Shown here: piece after piece, positions 9,171-16,917 of the stretch
Position numbering within the stretch: the stretch's first letter is position 1
Layout: each line of letters starts with the position of its first letter
Assembly (NCBI GenBank): GCA_964561495.1
Contig: CAZLPW010000003.1
Coordinates: 14,779 to 78,778, forward strand
Length of the DNA stretch: 64,000 bases
Source of the DNA: CAZLPW01 sp964561495
Lineage (GTDB): Bacteria > Fidelibacterota > Marinisomatia > Marinisomatales > UBA1611
Direction of reading: 5' to 3'
Translations under genes and position numbers: made by a program
Notes under the pieces: model-generated
Databases searched by the model: none
The model's input: only the letters and a program-made list of their open reading frames with translations
What the model was told of the DNA's origin: nothing

Positions 9171-10292
9171 ATGAAAAAAATAGTAACTATAGTAGGCACT
9201 AGACCAGAGATAATTAAAATGTGTCGTGTAATAGCAGAATTGGATAAATGTACAAAACATATACTTATCCATACTGGACAAAACTATGATTATGAGCTGA
9301 ATGAGGTGTTTTTTAAAGAATTAGAAATAAGAGAGCCAGACTATTTTTTAAATGCTACGGGTGATTCTGTATCTGAAACGATAGGGAATATCATTTCTAA
9401 ATCTGATAAAGTTTTAAAGGAAGAAAATCCAGATGCCGTACTTTTATATGGTGACACAAATAGCTGTCTATCAATTATTGCGGCCAAAAGAAGAAAAATA
9501 CCGACTTTCCACTTTGAAGCAGGTAACAGGTGCTTTGATCAAAGAGTTCCAGAAGAATTAAATCGGAAAATTGTTGATCATTTGAGTGATATTAATTTGC
9601 CTTTAACTGAACATGCGAGGCAGTATTTATTGGATGAAGGATTAAGACCTGAAACGATCATTAAAACTGGTTCTCCAATGAAAGAGATACTAGACCATTA
9701 TAACTCAAAAATTGAAAATTCAAATATCCTTGAATCATTAGAGATAAGTGAAAATAATTATATTTTAGTTAGTGCACACCGAGAAGAAAATATTGATTCA
9801 GCTACTAACTTTAATGATTTTTTAGATACACTCCAAGAAATAGTAAAGGTATATAATAAAAAGGTAATTGTTTCTACCCACCCAAGAACAATGAAGAAAT
9901 TAGTTAGGAAGGAAAAGGTAGATTTAAATAAAAAAATTATTTTTTCAAAACCTTTAGGGTTTTTTGATTATGTTCAATTACAGAAAAAATCTTATTGTGT
10001 TGTTTCTGATAGTGGGACGATCACTGAGGAAGCATCAATACTAAATTTACCTGCAGTAATGATAAGATACTCCCATGAAAGGCCAGAGGGGATGGATGAA
10101 GGAACATTAATTATGTCTGGTTTAAAAAAGGAAAGTGTTATTGAATCAATAAATATTACTAAATCATTTAATTATAAAAAAAGAACTTTCAATTTGGTTA
10201 ATGACTACAATGTAGATAATTATTCAAAAAAAATTGTAAAGATTGTACATAGTTATATCGATTATGTAAATCGAACGATCTGGAAAAAATAG
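9171..10292 (+). CDS. UDP-N-acetyl sugar C2-epimerase (FnlC/WbjD/WbvD type)
   Basis: A 373-residue member of the non-hydrolysing UDP-GlcNAc 2-epimerase family: V-G-T-R-P-E-I-I-K at the N-terminus, H-T-G-Q-N-Y-D, a H-F-E-A-G-N-R segment near residue 120, and S-A-H-R-E-E-N near residue 205. The A-G-N-R form, where WecB has A-G-L-R, suits the FnlC branch that acts on L-sugars. It stands between the dehydratase and the reductase genes, and would catalyse the last step (C2 inversion) to UDP-L-FucNAc or UDP-L-QuiNAc. A second, more WecB-like paralogue lies at 18542. Confidence 0.88.
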   Translation: MKKIVTIVGTRPEIIKMCRVIAELDKCTKHILIHTGQNYDYELNEVFFKELEIREPDYFLNATGDSVSETIGNIISKSDKVLKEENPDAVLLYGDTNSCLSIIAAKRRKIPTFHFEAGNRCFDQRVPEELNRKIVDHLSDINLPLTEHARQYLLDEGLRPETIIKTGSPMKEILDHYNSKIENSNILESLEISENNYILVSAHREENIDSATNFNDFLDTLQEIVKVYNKKVIVSTHPRTMKKLVRKEKVDLNKKIIFSKPLGFFDYVQLQKKSYCVVSDSGTITEEASILNLPAVMIRYSHERPEGMDEGTLIMSGLKKESVIESINITKSFNYKKRTFNLVNDYNVDNYSKKIVKIVHSYIDYVNRTIWKK

Positions 10293-10297
10293 ATCAA

Positions 10298-11053
10298 ATG
10301 AAAAAGATACTTGTTCTAGGCCATAAGGGAATGCTTGGTCACATGGCTAATAATTTTTTAACTCAAAAAGAAGATTGTGTGGTTGAAACTACAGATTTAA
10401 GATGGCCATCTGGTGACTTTAAAAGATTTTTAAAATTCTTTTCTTCTCAAGATAATTCATTTATCATCAATTGCATTGGTGCAATACCTCAGCGCCTCAA
10501 CTGTTTTGATATCAATACTGATATTCCTATATGGTTGGAAAAAAATATTGGCGAAAGTTTTGGCTGTAGGATAGTCCATCCTGGAACTGATTGTGAAAGT
10601 GACAATGATGAATATGGTTTATCAAAGAGGAAAGCGTCTGATTATATAATTAAAAAAGGAAAAATTACTAAAATTATTAAGTCATCTATAATTGGACCTG
10701 AATTAGGTACTAAAAAAAGTTTGCTTGAATGGTTTTTAAATTGTCAAGATAAAGAAATCGATGGATACAGCCATTTTTTTTGGAACGGTATAACTACCTT
10801 ACAGTGGGCAAACATTTGTTATGATTTAATTATTAATTGGGATAATTATAATATTTTAACCATTCCTGCTACAGAATGCATTTCAAAGCACGATTTATTG
10901 GTAAAAGTAAAAACAATTTTTAATAAAAAAATAAAAATCAATAAAAATATGAAAATAAAAGCAAATAAATGTTTAGTCGGTAATTTAATAGTCCCCACTA
11001 TTGATAATCAGCTACTAACGTTAAAGAAGCAAATTAATGAAAATAAATATTAA
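10298..11053 (+). CDS. Short RmlD-like nucleotide-sugar reductase (WbvR/FnlB-like)
   Basis: A 251-residue SDR with a divergent glycine loop, L-G-H-K-G-M-L-G, an N-C-I-G-A segment and the catalytic pair in Y-G-L-S-K-R-K. It resembles RmlD-type 4-keto reductases. FnlB/WbjC proteins, which also epimerise at C3, are longer (about 370 residues) with an extra C-terminal domain that is absent here. The short form resembles WbvR, which only reduces and leads to L-QuiNAc. The product of the three-gene set may therefore be UDP-L-QuiNAc rather than UDP-L-FucNAc. The last 60 residues are Lys- and Asn-rich and poorly conserved in appearance. Confidence 0.75.
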   Translation: MKKILVLGHKGMLGHMANNFLTQKEDCVVETTDLRWPSGDFKRFLKFFSSQDNSFIINCIGAIPQRLNCFDINTDIPIWLEKNIGESFGCRIVHPGTDCESDNDEYGLSKRKASDYIIKKGKITKIIKSSIIGPELGTKKSLLEWFLNCQDKEIDGYSHFFWNGITTLQWANICYDLIINWDNYNILTIPATECISKHDLLVKVKTIFNKKIKINKNMKIKANKCLVGNLIVPTIDNQLLTLKKQINENKY

Positions 11054-11126
11054 TATATTTTCTTTTATTGCAATTATTTTCACTGTAAACATTTTTATTA
11101 TATGATTTGAGAAAGGTATTGAGGCG

Positions 11127-12161
11127 ATGAAGAAAGCACTAATAACAGGGGTAACTGGTCAAGATGGAAGTTACCTAGCTGAATTGTTACTTGAAAAAGG
11201 GTATGAGGTCCATGGTATTATTCGTCGCAGTAGTTCCTTTAACACTGGTCGGATTGATCATATAATTAATAATGAAAAATACAAAGATCAATTTTTTTTT
11301 CATCATGGCGATGTGACCGATGCAAGCAACCTAAACAGGTTATTAGAAAAAATTCAACCTAATGAAATTTATAACCTTGCTGCTCAAAGTCATGTAAAAG
11401 TATCTTTTGAGATTCCCGATTATACAGCGCAGGTAGATGCTTTAGGTACCCTACGTTTTTTGGATGCTATAAGAGAGACTGATATAAATACAAAATTTTA
11501 TCAAGCTTCTACTAGCGAGCTTTACGGAAAAGTTCAAGAAATTCCGCAAACTGAAAAAACAGCTTTCTATCCGTGTTCTCCTTATGGAGTGGCAAAATTA
11601 TACGCATACTGGATTATAATAAATTATCGTGAAGCATATGATATTTTTGCATGCAATGGAATATTATTTAATCATGAATCGCCTCGCAGAGGTGAAACTT
11701 TTGTTACCCGAAAGATTACTTTAGCTGCATGCAGAATAAAAGAAGGCCTTCAAAAAAAACTCTATCTAGGGAATCTTAATGCAAAAAGAGATTGGGGGTA
11801 TGCGCCAGAGTATTGTGAAGGGATGTGGTTAATGTTACAGCAAGAACGGCCAGAAGACTATGTTTTAGCAACTGGAGAAAACCACACTATTCGTAAATTT
11901 ATTGAATTAACATTCAAAGAATTAGATATAAAAATTGATTGGATAGGGACTGGACAGGAAGAACAGGGGTTAGACTCTCGAACTGGGGAAAGTATTGTTG
12001 AGGTTGATAAAAAATACTACAGGCCGACTGAAGTTGATTTGCTTCTAGGAGATGCAACTAAAGCGAGAAACGAGTTGGGGTGGAAACCAAAAACAAATCT
12101 AAATGAACTTATAAAAATCATGGTTCGGTCAGATTTGGAAAAAATTAGGAAAGGGGGTTAA
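11127..12161 (+). CDS. gmd: GDP-mannose 4,6-dehydratase
   Basis: A 344-residue extended SDR with T-G-V-T-G-Q-D-G-S-Y-L-A-E at the N-terminus, N-L-A-A-Q-S-H-V, the S-T-S-E-L-Y-G-K catalytic stretch, Y-G-V-A-K as the YxxxK pair, and F-N-H-E-S-P-R-R-G, all diagnostic of Gmd. It converts GDP-D-mannose to GDP-4-keto-6-deoxy-D-mannose. fcl follows immediately and completes GDP-L-fucose. A 73-base gap upstream separates it from the reductase gene, and the start is preceded by a GAAAGG/GAGG-rich stretch that can serve as ribosome site. Confidence 0.95.
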   Translation: MKKALITGVTGQDGSYLAELLLEKGYEVHGIIRRSSSFNTGRIDHIINNEKYKDQFFFHHGDVTDASNLNRLLEKIQPNEIYNLAAQSHVKVSFEIPDYTAQVDALGTLRFLDAIRETDINTKFYQASTSELYGKVQEIPQTEKTAFYPCSPYGVAKLYAYWIIINYREAYDIFACNGILFNHESPRRGETFVTRKITLAACRIKEGLQKKLYLGNLNAKRDWGYAPEYCEGMWLMLQQERPEDYVLATGENHTIRKFIELTFKELDIKIDWIGTGQEEQGLDSRTGESIVEVDKKYYRPTEVDLLLGDATKARNELGWKPKTNLNELIKIMVRSDLEKIRKGG

Positions 12162-12163
12162 TT

Positions 12164-13114
12164 ATTAACGAAAAATCAAAGATTTTTATTGCTGGTCACC
12201 GAGGGCTTGTTGGCTCTGCAATTGTTCGAAAACTTAAAAACAGAGACTACAATAAGATTATCACAAAAACGCGCGAAGAACTAGATTTAAGAAATCAACA
12301 GAAAACCAGATCTTTTTTTAAAAAAGAAAGACCTGAATATGTTGTTATTGCTGCAGCAAAAGTTGGAGGCATTTTAGCAAATAGTTCCTATCCTGCTGAG
12401 TTCTTATATGATAATTTGTTAATCCAAAATAATCTTATTCATTTTTCTTATGAATTCGGTGTGAAAAAACTATTGTTCTTAGGTTCTGCCTGTATTTATC
12501 CTAAGTATGCTGATCAACCTATTAAGGAGAAATCATTATTAACAGGAAAATTGGAGCCAACTAATGAATGGTATGCTATAGCTAAAATTGCTGGAATAAA
12601 ATTATGCCAAAGTTATTATTATCAGTACAATAAAAATTTTATCTCCATAATGCCGAATAATCTTTACGGGCCAAATGATAATTTTGATCTAAAAACTTCT
12701 CATGTCTTACCTGCACTAATTAGAAAATTTCATGAAGCTAAACTAAGCTCAAAAAAAAGTGTCTCAATTTGGGGTACGGGGAAGCCACTCAGAGAATTCC
12801 TACATGTAAATGATTTGGCTGATGCCGTAGTTTTTGTTTTACAAAATATTGATTCAGTGGATATTTATGGTTTAGATATATCCCATGTTAATGTCGGCTC
12901 TGGTGAAGAAATTACAATTAAAAATTTAGCACTTATGGTAAGTGAGATTGTTGGCTATTCTGGTGATTTAATTTTTGATAAGTCAAAGCCTGATGGGACT
13001 CCGAGAAAGCTAGTTGATAATTCAATATTATCTAAAAGTGGATGGAGTGCAAAAATTTCCTTAAGGAAAGGTCTAGAAGATGTCTATTCTTGGTATAGGA
13101 ATAATATTAAATGA
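12164..13114 (+). CDS. fcl: GDP-L-fucose synthase, apparent ATT start
   Basis: The frame is open from 12149 to 13114 and encodes a complete GDP-4-keto-6-deoxy-D-mannose 3,5-epimerase/4-reductase: A-G-H-R-G-L-V-G-S-A-I nucleotide loop, A-A-K-V-G-G, G-S-A-C-I-Y-P, and Y-A-I-A-K as the YxxxK pair. No ATG, GTG or TTG occurs in frame before the glycine loop; the first is a TTG at 12416, which would delete the whole NADP-binding strand. The likely start is ATT at 12164, six bases after a GGGGG ribosome-binding stretch (12153-12157); ATT at 12161 is the alternative. It is coupled to gmd, whose stop is at 12159-12161. Length from ATT, 316 residues, is normal for the family. Confidence 0.88.
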   Translation: MNEKSKIFIAGHRGLVGSAIVRKLKNRDYNKIITKTREELDLRNQQKTRSFFKKERPEYVVIAAAKVGGILANSSYPAEFLYDNLLIQNNLIHFSYEFGVKKLLFLGSACIYPKYADQPIKEKSLLTGKLEPTNEWYAIAKIAGIKLCQSYYYQYNKNFISIMPNNLYGPNDNFDLKTSHVLPALIRKFHEAKLSSKKSVSIWGTGKPLREFLHVNDLADAVVFVLQNIDSVDIYGLDISHVNVGSGEEITIKNLALMVSEIVGYSGDLIFDKSKPDGTPRKLVDNSILSKSGWSAKISLRKGLEDVYSWYRNNIK

Positions 13115-13292
13115 GAAAATCGTTTTTAATCCTAGGAAATAAGACTTTCTATTTCTTATAGATCTAGGTGTTCATATGAAAATCATGATAAAAAGTTTAA
13201 CTTATTCTTTTAATTTAAATTTTTACATAATAGTTTTATTAAATATTGTCTTTATATATATTAATCACCAAATCAAGATCATTTAATTAAAT
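13115..13292 (+). other. Gap with a 36-codon open frame (13176-13286)
   Basis: About 180 bases between fcl and the WcaJ-like gene. It contains an ATG-started frame of 36 codons that encodes a short Lys-tipped, strongly hydrophobic peptide ending 6 bases before the next ATG. The weak AGGTG upstream is the only ribosome-site hint. It may be a small membrane peptide, a leader, or chance in AT-rich DNA. Confidence 0.3.
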
Positions 13293-14681
13293 ATGATATC
13301 ACAACGTTATTATCCATATTATAGACTGGGTTATACTTTTTCAGATTTAGTCTTACTTTTTTTAGTATACCATTTTACATATGCATATACTTTTGATAAG
13401 GTGCCTCGAATAGGTTTTGGTGATGGCTTGCTTCTTGCGATTACTGCGGTTATATGGCTTATTGCTTCTATAGCAATTGGTTTAAATGATATACGCCGGG
13501 ATGAAGCTATTGATGATTACATTAAAGAATATTTCTTGGCCCAAATTTTTACACTTCTGATGTTAAGCTCTGCATTGCTTTTTGGAAATTTTGATATCCC
13601 ACAAAATTTTATTGTTTCCTTTTGTTTAATTCAGTTAGTTGCTTTATTTGTAAATAGACTTTTTTGGGTGGCATTATCTAGAACAATGCGAGCTGCTGGT
13701 TATAATGTAAGAAATATTTTTTTATACGGTTCCGAAAATGATTATTACGAATTAAAAAATTGGACTGAAAACAATCGTGATTATGGTTACCACCTCAACG
13801 GCTGGTTTAAAGATTTTAGCATTGATTTTAAAAGTAAAAATATAAAAAAGGATTTTTCATCTATAGTTGAAAATTCAAGCGTGGATCACTTTGTCTTAGA
13901 TCCTACAAGGCTAGATGAAGAAAGATTGAATGAAGCAATTGACTGGGCTGAAGATAAGGGTGCTCGTATACATTTGATTGAACCAAGGACACAAAAAATA
14001 ACGCAGAAGTTAAACATTAAGGATACTTTTGGACCATTTGCCGCAGTCAAGCTTAGAAAAGAGCCATTAACTGAGTTTAAAAATAGAGCAATAAAAAAGA
14101 TTTTTGATATTTCGCTATCTTTTTTTGTTATTGCTACCATTTTTTGGTGGTTTGTACCCGTAATCTATTTTTTAATTAGAATTACGAGTAAGGGGGATGG
14201 AATTATTGGCCAAAGACGTATCGGTATTGATGGAAAAGAATTCACATGTTATAAGTTTAGGACTATGTATTCTAATGAAGCCGCTGAAAAAGGACTCAGT
14301 CATTTAACTAAAAAGGATGATCCAAGGATTACATTTATTGGAAAATTTCTTAGAAAAAGTAATTTAGACGAACTCCCTCAATTTATTAATGTTATTCAAG
14401 GTTATATGAGTGTTGTTGGGCCGAGACCTCACATGGTTAGTGAAGAAGAAGAAATTGCTTCTAAAATAAAAAAATACAGGATTAGGCGTTTTATTAAACC
14501 TGGTATTACTGGTCTTGCCGCGGTTGAAGGGTTCCGGGGAGGTACAGAGGATATGCCGTTAATGGCAAAGCGAATTAAATATGATATACAATATATTGAA
14601 AAATGGTCAATATGGTTGGATTTAAAAATCTGTATTAAAACTGCGTACCAGATGCTTACCTTAAGTACAGGCGCAAAATAA
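13293..14681 (+). CDS. Polyprenyl-phosphate sugar phosphotransferase (WcaJ/WbaP-like)
   Basis: A 462-residue protein with four hydrophobic segments in the first 125 residues, a Rossmann-like CoA-binding-type middle domain, a further membrane hairpin near 268-290, and a C-terminal bacterial sugar-transferase domain. That domain has the Y-K-F-R-T-M motif, D-E-L-P-Q-F-I-N-V-I-Q-G, V-G-P-R-P-H and K-P-G-I-T-G, all characteristic. It moves hexose-1-phosphate from UDP-sugar onto undecaprenyl phosphate and so initiates a repeat unit. A second, unrelated initiating enzyme of WecA type lies at 16918. Confidence 0.92.
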   Translation: MISQRYYPYYRLGYTFSDLVLLFLVYHFTYAYTFDKVPRIGFGDGLLLAITAVIWLIASIAIGLNDIRRDEAIDDYIKEYFLAQIFTLLMLSSALLFGNFDIPQNFIVSFCLIQLVALFVNRLFWVALSRTMRAAGYNVRNIFLYGSENDYYELKNWTENNRDYGYHLNGWFKDFSIDFKSKNIKKDFSSIVENSSVDHFVLDPTRLDEERLNEAIDWAEDKGARIHLIEPRTQKITQKLNIKDTFGPFAAVKLRKEPLTEFKNRAIKKIFDISLSFFVIATIFWWFVPVIYFLIRITSKGDGIIGQRRIGIDGKEFTCYKFRTMYSNEAAEKGLSHLTKKDDPRITFIGKFLRKSNLDELPQFINVIQGYMSVVGPRPHMVSEEEEIASKIKKYRIRRFIKPGITGLAAVEGFRGGTEDMPLMAKRIKYDIQYIEKWSIWLDLKICIKTAYQMLTLSTGAK

Positions 14682-14703
14682 TAATATTTTCAATTCACAC
14701 CTT

Positions 14704-15996
14704 TTGAATAAATTATTAATTATTCCTATTATTTTTGTTTCTTTTCTAAAGGCTAGTGTAAACTATAGCAAAACTGAATTATCAATCTTTGCATTATTAA
14801 ATAATAATCGTTATGGAGATATTAAACATCATAATAATGATATATTGAACTCAGGGATATTGAGCGATTTTAAATTTAAGTATGGAAACTTTAAAATTAT
14901 TAATCAGATGTTTCTTTCAACTGATTCCAATAGCACCAAGAAGGGTGGCGGAAAGAAAATAAAAGGGTTTTTCGGCTATACTAATCTAGGATATTTAGAG
15001 TTTCAAACAGATATAGGTTTATTGAAAAACCAATGGGTTTATGGTAGGTATTATTTAAAAAATGGATTTTCTAAAATGGGAGATTTGTTAGTTGGTAAAG
15101 ATTCCAGACCTTTTGATGGCTTCTATTGGAAGATTAATTATAAAAATATTGAAGGAAATTTTAATGCTATTCAACTAGAAGAAATAAATAATTATAAACG
15201 CTATTTAACTGTTCATTCATTAAAATTAAAACTTGGTAATAGACTTACTCTTTTATTCAGTGAGTCATCTCTTTATTCTACTGATAAAGGTGGATTTAAC
15301 TGGCAGTTATTAAATCCTGTAATTTTTTGGGTTCCTGAAAGAGAAAATTATCCAATTATACAAGCAAATGGATTAATGTATTTTGGCTTGAATTTTATTT
15401 TAATACCAGGGTTTTCACTTTATTCAGAATTTTTGATTGATGATTGGCAAATTAATAAAAAAAGCAAGGGTGACCTAGAGCCAAATGAATTTGGGTTAAT
15501 ATTTGGTTTAGATATTAAAGATTGGTTGTTTAAAGATTTTAATTTTTGGGCAGAGTACACGAAAATAACTAATCGAACTTATCAATCTTATTATGTAGAG
15601 GAAGTATATACCCATCGAAATTTCCCTATTGGACATTATTTGGGCAATGATTTTGATTTAATACAAATTAATATCTCAAAAAAAATTGTAAGCGGTGGTA
15701 TAAAACCATATTTAAGTATTGTTTTTCATCGTGATGGTTATAATGGAATGGATACACCTTTTGATGAGCCTTGGTTAGCAGATGACGTTAGCCTAAGTGA
15801 GGGTTTTTCTGAGCCTTTTCCCACAAAGCCATTCGTAAAAAAAATTGAATCAGAATTAGCTATCGATTATAATTTTAAAAATGGATCTATGATTAGTCTA
15901 GGGTTGAGGCACAAGAATAACAAAAATAATAATAAAACTATATTAGAAATTGTTACAAGAATAAAGTTTGGGATAGGGACTTCAATTAAGTATTAA
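14704..15996 (+). CDS. Wzi-like outer-membrane beta-barrel protein
   Basis: A 430-residue protein starting on TTG with a signal peptide (about residues 1-17: Lys then a hydrophobic run). The rest is rich in alternating aromatic/polar strands as in an outer-membrane barrel. The region L-N-P-V-I-F-W near 200, followed by Y-F-G-L-N-F and a H-R-N-F-P-I-G-H-Y-L-G segment near 300, resembles capsule-assembly Wzi-family barrels, which hold exported polysaccharide at the cell surface. It lies 22 bases after the initiating transferase, which supports a role in surface attachment of the polymer. The family call is by resemblance and context. Confidence 0.7.
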   Translation: MNKLLIIPIIFVSFLKASVNYSKTELSIFALLNNNRYGDIKHHNNDILNSGILSDFKFKYGNFKIINQMFLSTDSNSTKKGGGKKIKGFFGYTNLGYLEFQTDIGLLKNQWVYGRYYLKNGFSKMGDLLVGKDSRPFDGFYWKINYKNIEGNFNAIQLEEINNYKRYLTVHSLKLKLGNRLTLLFSESSLYSTDKGGFNWQLLNPVIFWVPERENYPIIQANGLMYFGLNFILIPGFSLYSEFLIDDWQINKKSKGDLEPNEFGLIFGLDIKDWLFKDFNFWAEYTKITNRTYQSYYVEEVYTHRNFPIGHYLGNDFDLIQINISKKIVSGGIKPYLSIVFHRDGYNGMDTPFDEPWLADDVSLSEGFSEPFPTKPFVKKIESELAIDYNFKNGSMISLGLRHKNNKNNNKTILEIVTRIKFGIGTSIKY

Positions 15997-16105
15997 ATAT
16001 TTAAATAGAATTGGAATTTAAAAATATCTTTGACAGGAGTATTTATTTTCATAAACTTGTTCACATTTTAAAATTAAATAAATATAATAAAATAGCGAGA
16101 ATAAA

Positions 16106-16789
16106 ATGAACTTACGTAACATATTAGTCTTAATTATTTCTTTTAGTTTGGGATTTGTCCTATATGCTCAGGATGATGTAACAGAAGAAGCATCAGCCGA
16201 TACAACTGAAGCTGTAGATGAGGCAATGGATGAAGGAATGGACACGGACATGAGCATGGAAGAAGAACTTCTTGAATATGAAGAAGAGGAATCTTCTAGC
16301 CCGTTAGATGGATTTAGTGCTGGTTTTACTGGTAGTGTTGGTTTTGTAAATGGGGAGTATATAACTAATACACCAGTTGGTGGAAGTTTGATTATTACAA
16401 CACCTTATGGATTCGATCTCGGAGGTTTAGGTCGTTTTAATGTCAGTTTGGCATTTGGTTCATATTCTGGGCAAGCAGAAACTGGTATGAGTATTTTAGG
16501 TATTGAGACAATGGTCCCTGTCGATATAAATCCTTCAGTTATGGGTGTGGGTGGTAACCTGACACTAGCGAAAATGGTTTTTGCAGAAGGGCATGCAGGT
16601 TTGGTAGGCGATGGAATGGGTGTTCGTGGTTTTGCTGGCGTCTCACTTGAGAGAATAATGAAAAAATCATTAGGATTACCTGTGAATATTCTTGTTGGTG
16701 GAGAAGGTTTTATTTCTACTGAACTTCTGGATGGTGGAGAAAAATCATTCTGGGGCGGATTAGGTGCAAGGTTAGATTATTCATTCTAA
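16106..16789 (+). CDS. Secreted protein with acidic N-terminal segment and glycine-rich barrel-like domain
   Basis: A 227-residue protein with a signal peptide ending near Ala-Gln at about residue 22. Next is a strongly acidic, Met-containing low-complexity stretch (about 23-62), then a Gly/Val/Phe-rich region with alternating hydrophobic residues ending in Tyr-Ser-Phe, which fits a small outer-membrane beta barrel. I do not recognise a named family. It stands alone, with its own leader of about 110 bases and a strong terminator after it, so it is likely a separately regulated, possibly abundant envelope protein. Confidence 0.7.
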   Translation: MNLRNILVLIISFSLGFVLYAQDDVTEEASADTTEAVDEAMDEGMDTDMSMEEELLEYEEEESSSPLDGFSAGFTGSVGFVNGEYITNTPVGGSLIITTPYGFDLGGLGRFNVSLAFGSYSGQAETGMSILGIETMVPVDINPSVMGVGGNLTLAKMVFAEGHAGLVGDGMGVRGFAGVSLERIMKKSLGLPVNILVGGEGFISTELLDGGEKSFWGGLGARLDYSF

Positions 16790-16810
16790 AACAATATAAA
16801 TTCCAAAAGA

Positions 16811-16841
16811 AAAGCGATCTTCTTAGATCGCTTTTTTTTTA
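16811..16841 (+). terminator. Rho-independent terminator
   Basis: A perfect 10-bp stem, AAAGCGATCT with AGATCGCTTT, closes a 4-base TCTT loop and runs into a T tract. It ends the transcript of the acidic secreted protein and separates it from the WecA-like gene. This is the clearest terminator in the window. Confidence 0.92.
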
Positions 16842-16917
16842 TCAAAAAGATAAATACTAAATTGATAATATCATTAATTTGAATTTGGTTTCTAATTATT
16901 AAGTTGGTAATGATTTT

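Noticed and set aside
12416..13114. Fcl starting at the TTG at 12416
   Set aside because: It would remove the complete NADP-binding strand and loop that are encoded in frame just upstream.
13115..13175. CCTAGG/CTAGG and GAAATA/TATTTC repeats after fcl as a terminator
   Set aside because: The arms do not form one continuous stem and no T tract follows, so a terminator is not supported.
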